The translations under genes were made by a program, and so were the position numbers. 39,170 nt of DNA from Geminicoccus harenae (GTDB taxonomy: Bacteria > Pseudomonadota > Alphaproteobacteria > Geminicoccales > Geminicoccaceae), in assembly GCF_019800005.1 (NCBI RefSeq), contig NZ_JABGCL010000035.1, forward strand, positions 1 to 39,170, written 5' to 3'. The notes beneath the pieces were generated by a model. The model did not search any database. It was not told where the DNA came from and was given only the letters and a program-made list of their open reading frames with translations. Positions 32,762 through 39,170 of the stretch are shown piece after piece; positions within the stretch are counted from its first letter, which is position 1; each line of letters opens with the position of its first letter.

Positions 32762-33514
32762 ATGCCATCCCCGATCGAGCAACTGTTCCGCCTGGACGGC
32801 CAGGGCGCCGTGGTGACCGGCGGGGCCAGCGGGATTGGGCTGGCCTCTGCCCGCCTGCTCGCGGCAGCCGGGGCCGTTGTCACCGTGCTGGACCGGCAGG
32901 TGCCGGCCGAGTCGCTGGGCGAGGGGATCACGGCATTGGCCTGCGACGTGGCCGATGCGGCGGCGGTTGCACGGACCTTTGCGGGGATCGCCGGGCGGCA
33001 GGGCATCGACATCCTGGTCAACTGCGCCGGCATCGCCATCCGCCAGCCGGCGGTGGAGCTGGACCTGGCCGACTGGGACAAGGTGGTCTCGGTCAACATG
33101 ACCGGCAGCTTTACCTGCGCCCGGGAGGCGGCCAGGCACATGATCGCGGCGGGCAAGGGCGGGGCGGTGGTCAACATCGCCTCGATCATGGGGCTGTCCG
33201 GCGGGATCTATCCGAACGTGTCCTACCAGACCACCAAGGGGGCAGTGGTCAACATGACCCGGGCGCTGGCGATCGAGTGGGTGCCGCACCGGATCCGGGT
33301 GAACGCGGTGGCGCCCACCTATGTGCGCACGCCGTTCATCCAGGCCCTGCTCGCGCAGGACGAGGTGATGCGGAAGATCGAGGAGCGCACGCCGCTGGGA
33401 AGGATCGCGGAGCCGGAGGAGGTGGCGAGCGCCGTGCTCTACCTGGCGAGCCCGGCGGCTGCGATGGTGACCGGGCACACCCTGCCGGTGGATGGCGGCT
33501 TCCTCGCGCAGTAG
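32762..33514 (+). CDS. Short-chain dehydrogenase/reductase
   Basis: Predicted cytoplasmic NAD(P)-dependent oxidoreductase of 250 residues, classical SDR type. Motifs seen are the cofactor fold AVVTGGASGIGLASARLL near 16-33, the NCAGI motif near 87-91, catalytic Ser in NIASIMG near 138, YQTTK with Tyr and Lys near 155-159, and the C-terminal VTGHTLPVDGGF. The acidic VLDR after the second strand favours NAD. It resembles gluconate 5-dehydrogenase and other sugar-acid SDRs; the substrate is not fixed. It follows the Ntn hydrolase by 76 bases. Confidence 0.92.
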   Translation: MPSPIEQLFRLDGQGAVVTGGASGIGLASARLLAAAGAVVTVLDRQVPAESLGEGITALACDVADAAAVARTFAGIAGRQGIDILVNCAGIAIRQPAVELDLADWDKVVSVNMTGSFTCAREAARHMIAAGKGGAVVNIASIMGLSGGIYPNVSYQTTKGAVVNMTRALAIEWVPHRIRVNAVAPTYVRTPFIQALLAQDEVMRKIEERTPLGRIAEPEEVASAVLYLASPAAAMVTGHTLPVDGGFLAQ

Positions 33515-33520
33515 CCGCCT

Positions 33521-35839
33521 TCAGGCCAGCAGCTCGAAGCGGGCCTGAAGGCCGCTCTCCGCGTCCGGCGCCACCCAGAGGTCGAACAGGCCGGGTTCGA
33601 CGGTGGGCAGGAGGTCCGGGCCGACATATTCGAGATCCTGGCGGCGCAGGGTGAAGCGGATCTCGGCCGTTCCACTGGCTGGCACCGTCGCGCGGCTGAA
33701 TGCCTTGAGCAGCCGGACCGGCCGGGTCAGCTTCGCCACCCGGTCGCGGACATAGAGCTGCGCCACCTCCTCGGCCGGCCGGTTGCCCAGGTTGCGCAGC
33801 GTGGCGGTGACGGTGAGCGTGCCGTCCCAGGGTAGATGCGCCGGCTCGACCCGCAGGTCCTCGTAGCGCACCCGCCCATAGGTCAGGCCATGGCCGAACG
33901 GAAAGCGCGCCCGGTTCGGCGTCTCCCGGAAGCGCGCCTTGAAGGCACTGTCGCCCGGGCGCTCCGGCCGGCCGGTAGGCTTGCGGCTGTAGTAGAAGGG
34001 CTGCTGGCCGGAGAAGCGCGGGAAGCTCACCGGCAGGCGCCCGGAGGGTGCATGATCGCCGAACAGGAGGTCCGCCACCGCATGGCCCTCCTCCGAGCCC
34101 AGGAACCAGGTGACCAGGATCGCCCGGGCGTCCAGGACCGCACCGGACAGGGCCAGGGCGCGGCCGGTCTTGAGCAGCACGACGACCGGCCGGCCGGTGG
34201 CCGCCACCGCTTCGGCTAGGTCCTGCTGGGCGGGCGGCACCACGATCTCGACGCGCGACTGCGCCTCGGCCGACATGGCGGCGGATTCGCCGATCGCGAG
34301 GATGACGAGATCGGCGGCGTCCGCCGCTGCCACCGCCCGGTCGATGCCGGCCTGGATCGGCGCCTCCACGTCGGAGCCCGGCTCGACCAGGAGCAGGGCA
34401 GGGTCGGCCATGGCCGCCCGCAGCCCCTGGGCCACCGTCACCGCGCGTTCCGGGTCGGCGAAGATCGACCAGGGGCCGAACAGGTTGGCAGGGTCGTCGC
34501 CGAATGGGCCGATCAGGGCGATGCGCTGGCCTGCCCTCGGCAGGGGCAGGAGATTGCCTTCGTTCTTCAGCAGTACGGCCGAGCGGCGGGCAGCTTGGCG
34601 TGCCAGCGCCAGTGTCGCCGGATCGGCCAGGACCAGCCGCTCCCTCTCCGGGTCGGTGCCGCGATAGGGGTCGGCGAACAGGCCGAGTGCCGCCTTGGCC
34701 GCCAGGACCCGGCGCACCGCCGCGTCGACCAGGGCGAGCGGCACTTCGCCTGCGGCGACCAGGTCCGGCAGGTGGCGGAGATAAAGGCCGCTCTGCATCG
34801 ACATCTCGACGCCGGCCAGGAACGCGATCCGGGCGGCGTCGCGCTCGTCCTCGGCAACGCCGTGCGCCACCAACTCGGCATCGGCGGTGTAGTCGGCGAC
34901 GACGAAGCCGGCAAAGCCCAGCCGGCGGCGCAACAGGTCGGTGAGCAGCCAGCCATTGCCGGTGGCGGGCACGCCGTTCAGCTCGTGGAAGGCGCTCATC
35001 ACGGCACCGGCGCCGGCGGCGAATGCGGTCTCGAAGGGCGGCAGGTAGACCTCGTGCAGGGTCGGCAGCGAGATCTCCACGCCCGCATAGTCGAGCCCGG
35101 CCTCGGCGGCGCCATAGGCGGCAAAGTGTTTGGGCGTGGCCAGCAGCGCGTCGGGCCTGGTCAGGTCGTCGCCCTGGAAGCCGCGGACCCGGGCGTCGGC
35201 GAACAGCCGGCCCAGCAGGACGTCCTCGCCGGCCCCCTCGACCACCCGGCCCCAGCGCTGGTCGCGGCCGATATCGACCATGGGCGCGAAGGTCTGGTGG
35301 ATGCCGCTGGCGGCGGCCTCGCGGGCGGCGGCGCGGGCGGTTTGGCGGGCCAGCTCCGGATCCCAGCTCGCCGCCTCGGCGAGCGGCACCGGGAAGATCG
35401 TGTGCAGGCCGTGGATGATGTCGGCGGCGAACAGGAGCGGGATGCCCAGCCGGCTTTCCTCGACCGCCAAGCGCTGCAGGCTCCGGCCCGCGGCAGCGCC
35501 GACGCCGTTGAACAGCGCACCTAGCCCGCCTGCCCGGATCATTCGGGCGATTCTTGCCTGATCCGTGTTCAGGTCGTCCGCGTCGCCGGGATTGACGCCG
35601 GTGGGGCGCCAGCGGAACGGGTCGGCCAGCAGGGTGAGCTGGCCGGCCTTCTCCTCGATCGTCATCAGGGCGATGAGCCGGTCGATCCGCAGCCGGTCGT
35701 CGGCCGGGACGGCAGCCATGGCTCGACTGGCCAGCAGCATGAGCCCGGTACCGCCCAGGGCCAGTGCGGTGCGCCGCGGGAAAGGCAGGCCCCCCGCCGC
35801 GGCCGGGCGATCAGGCCTCGGCCTCGTCCAGGTCGGCAT
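33521..35839 (-). CDS. Glycoside hydrolase family 3 beta-glucosidase, exported
   Basis: Predicted periplasmic retaining glycosidase of 772 residues that removes terminal beta-linked glucose (or xylose) from oligosaccharides. The N-terminal PRRTALALGGTGLMLLASRAMAAVPA is a signal peptide with a twin Arg. The GH3 TIM barrel includes MTIEEKAGQLTLL, ATPKHFAAYGAAEAG with Lys-His, and the nucleophile Asp in GFVVADYTAD near 300. The C-terminal sandwich has LAIGESAAMSAEAQSR with a candidate acid/base Glu, and a fibronectin type III tail (YEDLRVEPAHLPWDGTLTVTATLRN). The ATG at 35839 lies inside the end of the kinase gene, overlapping by 29 bases. The architecture resembles BglX. Confidence 0.9.
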   Translation of the reverse strand: MPTWTRPRPDRPAAAGGLPFPRRTALALGGTGLMLLASRAMAAVPADDRLRIDRLIALMTIEEKAGQLTLLADPFRWRPTGVNPGDADDLNTDQARIARMIRAGGLGALFNGVGAAAGRSLQRLAVEESRLGIPLLFAADIIHGLHTIFPVPLAEAASWDPELARQTARAAAREAAASGIHQTFAPMVDIGRDQRWGRVVEGAGEDVLLGRLFADARVRGFQGDDLTRPDALLATPKHFAAYGAAEAGLDYAGVEISLPTLHEVYLPPFETAFAAGAGAVMSAFHELNGVPATGNGWLLTDLLRRRLGFAGFVVADYTADAELVAHGVAEDERDAARIAFLAGVEMSMQSGLYLRHLPDLVAAGEVPLALVDAAVRRVLAAKAALGLFADPYRGTDPERERLVLADPATLALARQAARRSAVLLKNEGNLLPLPRAGQRIALIGPFGDDPANLFGPWSIFADPERAVTVAQGLRAAMADPALLLVEPGSDVEAPIQAGIDRAVAAADAADLVILAIGESAAMSAEAQSRVEIVVPPAQQDLAEAVAATGRPVVVLLKTGRALALSGAVLDARAILVTWFLGSEEGHAVADLLFGDHAPSGRLPVSFPRFSGQQPFYYSRKPTGRPERPGDSAFKARFRETPNRARFPFGHGLTYGRVRYEDLRVEPAHLPWDGTLTVTATLRNLGNRPAEEVAQLYVRDRVAKLTRPVRLLKAFSRATVPASGTAEIRFTLRRQDLEYVGPDLLPTVEPGLFDLWVAPDAESGLQARFELLA

Positions 35840-37850
35840 GCTCGGCCATCACCGCGAACAGCTGCTCCCAGTCCAGCGGCTTGACCAGGATGCGGTTCAT
35901 GCCGACGTCCAGGCAGCGCTGGTACTCTTCCGGCATGATGCTGGCGGTGATCCCGATGATGGGCGTGGCGTTGCGCGGTGCCGGCAGTTCCCGGATCAGC
36001 CGGGTCGCCTCGATGCCGTCCATCACCGGCATCTGGATGTCCATCAGCACGACGTCGAACCGGCCGCGCACCACCATCTCGACCGCCTCGACGCCATTGC
36101 GGGCCGAGGTCACCTGGTGGCCGTAGCGGCTCAGCATCTGCAGCAGCAGCTTGCGGTTGACGGCGCCATCGTCGACCACCAGCACGCGCAGGGGCGGGAG
36201 GTCGCTGGCGTTCAGCAGGACCGGGTTGGGTGCCGAGCCCAGGGGCAGCGTCACCTCGAACCAGAACCGGCTGCCGACGCCCTGGGTGCTCTCCACCCCG
36301 ATCTCGCCGCCCATGGCCTCGATCAGCCGCTTGCTGATCGCCAGACCCAGGCCGATGCCGCCATGGCTGCGTCGGGTGGGCGTGCCGTCCAGGTCGAACG
36401 AGCGGAACAGCCGGGCCACCTTCTCCGGCGCCATGCCGATGCCGGTGTCGGTGATGTCGACCCTGAGCCGCGCGGCCCCGTCCGCCACCGTGTGCCGCAC
36501 CTGCACGGTCACGCTGCCGCGATTGGTGAACTTCAGGGCGTTGCCGGTGAGGTTGAGCAGGACCTGGCGCAGCCGGCGCGGATCGCCGCGGACCACTGCC
36601 GGGAGCTGCTCGTCGACGTCGAAGTGGAACTCGAGGCCGAGCTCGCTGGCCTGGGGGGTCAGGAAGGCGCGGGTCTGGTCCAGCACCTCGCGCAGCGAGA
36701 ACTCGAGATTGTCGACCTGGAGCCGGCCGGCCTCGCTGCGGGAGAAGTCGAGCAGGTCGTTGACGATCGCCAGGAGGTGGCGGCCGGACGTGCGGATCGT
36801 TTCCAGATAGGTCTTCTCGCCCGCCGGCAGGTCCGACTGGCCGAGCAGGTCGACCATGCCCAGCACCGCGGTGATCGGGGTGCGGAACTCGTGGCCCATC
36901 GCGGACAGGAAGTTGACCTTGGCGCCGCGCGCCTCGTCGGCGATCTGCCGCGCGATGCGCAGATCGGCCAGCAGGCGGGTGCGCTCCGCGTGGGCGACCC
37001 CTGCCGCCAGCACGGTCAGGGCGGCCGCCAGCAGGAAGGCCTGCCAGGCAAGCACCGTCCCGGCCGGAACGGGAGCACCGCCCAGCTCCCGGATCACGAG
37101 CACGGCAGCCATGGCTGCGGCCGTGGCCAAGGTCAGGAGGAGGCCGGGACGCAGGCCCAGCTGGAGGGCTGCCAGCATCAGGCAGGGCAGGGCCAGGATC
37201 GGCAGATAGGGGAACAAAGGCGGGATGGCGGCAGCCCAGCTCAGGGCGGCAGCGGTCAGCAGCAGCACGGCCAGGATCGCCAGGCCCAGGCGCCAGCCAG
37301 GCAGGCCTCTGGCCAGCACCAGCGGCACCAGCACGAGCAGGCCCAGCGCGCGGGCGGCATAGGCACTGCCGGCGGCCAGGAGGTCGGGCGGCTGCCCCTG
37401 GGCATGGCCCAGGGCCATGGCCGCCAGCGTGGTGAGGGCGGGCACCAGCAGGGTCACGCCGCCGAACCACAGGGAGCCGGCCGGCTGCTCGATCCGCGCG
37501 CGGTTGCCGTGCCGGAGGATGGCGGCGGCCAGCCCGGCCTCCACCAGATGCAGCAGCGAGGCTTCCAGGGCCGGCCGGAATGCTTGGCCCGCCAGCAGCA
37601 GCCCGGCCAGGGTCGCGGCCAGGCCGAGCCCAGCCATGGCCGGAAGGGCGGCCCGGCTGCACGACAGCAGCCCGACCAGCAGGACGGCGCTGATCGGGTT
37701 CAGCAGCACCGCAGCACTGCCCGGCCCGGCCAGCCAGGCCGTCGCCAGTGCCGCCAGCAGCGTCAGGACGCCGATGGCGGCGAGCAAGCGGGCAGCCGGC
37801 TCTGCTCCCGGCGTCGAGAGAATCTGTGTACTTGCGAGGCGTTCAGGCAC
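35811..37850 (-). CDS. Hybrid sensor histidine kinase with receiver domain
   Basis: Predicted inner-membrane sensor kinase of 679 residues. The N-terminal 285 residues are very hydrophobic with about eight to ten helices (MASE1-like). A short coil (about 286-312) leads to the HisKA domain with the phosphorylated His320 in SAMGHEFRTPI, the ATPase domain with NLTGNALKF (433-441), DTGIGM (468-473) and GGIGLGLAIS (497-506), and a C-terminal receiver domain with the acceptor Asp604 in VLMDIQMPVMDG. The start is a GTG at 37850 with no strong ribosome site. The 3' end overlaps the GH3 gene. No separate output regulator or phosphotransfer protein is nearby, so a phosphorelay partner must be elsewhere. 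Confidence 0.88.
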   Translation of the reverse strand: MPERLASTQILSTPGAEPAARLLAAIGVLTLLAALATAWLAGPGSAAVLLNPISAVLLVGLLSCSRAALPAMAGLGLAATLAGLLLAGQAFRPALEASLLHLVEAGLAAAILRHGNRARIEQPAGSLWFGGVTLLVPALTTLAAMALGHAQGQPPDLLAAGSAYAARALGLLVLVPLVLARGLPGWRLGLAILAVLLLTAAALSWAAAIPPLFPYLPILALPCLMLAALQLGLRPGLLLTLATAAAMAAVLVIRELGGAPVPAGTVLAWQAFLLAAALTVLAAGVAHAERTRLLADLRIARQIADEARGAKVNFLSAMGHEFRTPITAVLGMVDLLGQSDLPAGEKTYLETIRTSGRHLLAIVNDLLDFSRSEAGRLQVDNLEFSLREVLDQTRAFLTPQASELGLEFHFDVDEQLPAVVRGDPRRLRQVLLNLTGNALKFTNRGSVTVQVRHTVADGAARLRVDITDTGIGMAPEKVARLFRSFDLDGTPTRRSHGGIGLGLAISKRLIEAMGGEIGVESTQGVGSRFWFEVTLPLGSAPNPVLLNASDLPPLRVLVVDDGAVNRKLLLQMLSRYGHQVTSARNGVEAVEMVVRGRFDVVLMDIQMPVMDGIEATRLIRELPAPRNATPIIGITASIMPEEYQRCLDVGMNRILVKPLDWEQLFAVMAEHADLDEAEA

Positions 37851-38659
37851 CTGGCTACCGCCGATCGTTCAGCTCTCGGTTCAATCGCCCGGCGCCTTCG
37901 CAGACCCGGATGACCGCCGGAAGTATCAGCCGGACGGTCCGCAAGGCAAGCATGGTGCGCTGAAAGCTCGCATTTCTTGAAGAGATGCCAATCATCCAGA
38001 GACTTCCAATGTATAGATGGGGAGATTTTCTGTGCGGACTAAAGGCTGTCAGAATGATTCAAATTCACGCAAGAAGGTCGGCAGTTCAGCAGCAGACATT
38101 CTCATTGGTTTCCGGTTCATGCAGGAATCCTTCCTGCCCTCGATGACGGACGGCCGGGCGGTATCTCTGGCGGGGCCAGGGCCAGCCCGCCCGCAGAGGC
38201 ATGTTCTATCTTGCGCGCCGGACAGGCGGCCGCGGCAGACGGGGTCACGGCAGCGAGAGGGTCGTCAGGCTGCGACCTTTTGGCTAGTTGGACCTCGCCA
38301 GCAAGGAGCTGCGCGGCCTGCCAATCCTCTTTTGTCGACTGTAGTTACGAGACATTCTCCCGCAAGTTGTTTTGGCCTATCCTACCGCTGCAGTAGGCCG
38401 GTCAGCAGAGGCGCGAGAGAGCAGGATGAGGAAAGTAGCCGGAGATGATCATGACCAATGCCAGCGCTTGTACTTGAGTTTGTCCAGGACTCGCCCGGAC
38501 ATTTGCATCAGCATTGCTGGCGTCGGCAGTTATTCATCCATCAAACGCAGCGGTGCTGGGACGAGCCTAAGAGCAACATCCACGTTCATCTGGAGTTAAT
38601 GATTGGTCTTCCATTCCACCCGGCGTCATACAATCAAAAAGTGGATGAAATTTAATGAA

Positions 38660-38684
38660 CTATCACGTAACCTGATAGGTAACC
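38660..38684. promoter_or_regulatory. Operator-like palindrome cluster
   Basis: ACCTGATAGGT (38670-38680) sits in a wider imperfect palindrome GTAACCTGATAGGTAAC (38667-38683). It overlaps CTATCA (38660-38665) paired with TGATAG (38673-38678), and the GTAACC unit repeats at 38667-38672 and 38679-38684. Such nested symmetry is typical of a dimeric repressor site; the binding protein is unknown. Confidence 0.4.
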
Positions 38685-38866
38685 AAATGGCTGCACGCAG
38701 ATGAAGGTAGTGCGTCGCAGAACTACTTCACCGGTCTTGGACTCCCGTTGGTCGTGCGCTCCAGTTGCAAGCCCGACCGGGTCGCACCGGGTCGAAGAAC
38801 TCGGCACTTCTGGCGCAGATCTGGCGATATGAACAACATCATTCGCAGATCTTCTAGTCGTCACAA

Positions 38867-38908
38867 AGATTTACTTCTGAATTTTTCGCGGAAAAATGAA
38901 GTAAATCT
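38867..38908. repeat. Long AT-rich hairpin upstream of the last gene
   Basis: AGATTTACTTC (38867-38877) pairs perfectly with GAAGTAAATCT (38898-38908), and ATTTTTC (38881-38887) with GAAAAAT (38891-38897), giving an 18-base-pair stem with a three-base bulge (TGA, 38878-38880) and a GCG loop. It ends 114 bases before the next start. It could be a factor-independent terminator or attenuator, a processed RNA, or a protein-binding cruciform; it has no U-run after it on the plus strand. Confidence 0.7.
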
Positions 38909-39022
38909 GGAAAATAAATCATTTGAATACGACGTTTCCCGGTGATTTATCAGAGCAACACCCGGCGGTTGGCCGCTCGGCAACTTGAAACGCTGTAGTC
39001 GGCAAGCATAGGAACCAGACAG

Positions 39023-39170
39023 ATGGCTATCTCCCTGCGCAAGATGCGTGAGCTCGTCGGCTACTCCCGCGTGAGCCCGGATCAGCCTCGCGACGCCACC
39101 GTCACCCCGTTCCGCGGCCGCCGGGTGCGGACACCGGAACTGGAGCTGGAGCATCTGTCGGTGACGCTGG
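39023..39170 (+). CDS. Partial gene at the window end, product unknown
   Basis: The frame opens at ATG 39023 with AGGA nine bases upstream and stays open to the end of the window (49 codons). The visible N-terminus MAISLRKMRELVGYSRVSPD is basic and has no signal peptide or membrane helix. No motif is recognised and the product cannot be named. Confidence 0.5.
   Translation, partial: MAISLRKMRELVGYSRVSPDQPRDATVTPFRGRRVRTPELELEHLSVTL

Larger units (their letters stand above)
37851..39022. other. Long region without a convincing gene, AT-rich toward its end
   Basis: About 1170 bases between the kinase start and the partial gene at the right edge. Short open frames exist (for example 38017-38448 and 38458-38655) but show no domain, codon bias or ribosome site. 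From about 38440 the sequence is richer in A and T and carries the palindrome and hairpin listed separately. No tRNA-like fold or insertion-sequence end was recognised. It may be a decayed gene region, a long 5' regulatory region for the next gene, or contain an unannotated RNA. Confidence 0.5.

Noticed and set aside
38017..38448. Possible 143-codon gene in the right-hand non-coding region
   Set aside because: It has no ribosome site, domain or consistent coding composition.
1..39170. CRISPR arrays, tRNA and rRNA genes
   Set aside because: No regularly spaced repeats, no cloverleaf-like segments and no rRNA-like sequence were found on reading both strands.

Overview
The window is GC-rich chromosomal DNA from an alphaproteobacterium. 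The dense coding, the amino-acid and polyol catabolic genes, and the presence of DUF1127, BluB and OpgC proteins resemble soil or plant-associated Rhodospirillales or Rhizobiales-type genomes. The genus cannot be fixed from the sequence alone. No rRNA, tRNA or CRISPR array was seen.

Layout: (1) 1-1575 is foreign DNA. It holds the right end of an IS481-family insertion sequence, inserted at a CCTAGC target into the 3' part of an AT-rich P-loop ATPase gene. (2) 1886-9119 is a metabolic stretch: a xylitol-dehydrogenase-like enzyme without the structural zinc cysteines, a DUF1090 protein, an aldo/keto reductase, a small membrane-anchored unknown, two tandem paralogous choline-kinase-like phosphotransferases divergent from an amidase, and a GNAT acetyltransferase. 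(3) 9390-18710 is a transport locus: an acyl-CoA-synthetase-like enzyme, an M20 amidohydrolase, and divergently a Tat-exported family 5 solute-binding protein, two permeases and one fused double ATPase, followed by a DeoR regulator. The first ATPase half has lost its catalytic residues, which makes the protein asymmetric. (4) 18760-27431 holds an orphan BluB, an orphan OpgC, an RTX calcium-binding protein, a threitol-type dehydrogenase, a Phd/PIN toxin-antitoxin pair, a class I glutamine amidotransferase divergent from a DadA-type D-amino acid dehydrogenase, and a frameshifted homocysteine S-methyltransferase. (5) 27496-33514 holds a DUF1127 protein, a PPOX-fold general stress protein, a cupin, two exported unknowns, a cytoplasmic gamma-glutamyltransferase-like Ntn hydrolase and an SDR. 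(6) 33521-37850 is a hybrid histidine kinase overlapping a GH3 glycosidase. (7) 37851-39022 is 1.2 kb without a convincing gene. It is AT-rich at its end, contains a long hairpin and an operator-like palindrome, and lies just upstream of a gene cut by the window end.

Together the genes point to scavenging of amino-acid derivatives, peptides or amides and polyols (binding-protein transporter, M20 hydrolase, amidase, DadA, GGT-like enzyme, MDR and SDR dehydrogenases). Plausible operons are the two kinases, the solute-binding protein to DeoR run, the toxin-antitoxin pair and the kinase/GH3 pair. No previously undescribed multi-gene system is proven. The strongest unusual signals are the asymmetric fused importer ATPase, the IS-truncated ATPase island, the paired kinases and the structured non-coding region near the right edge.
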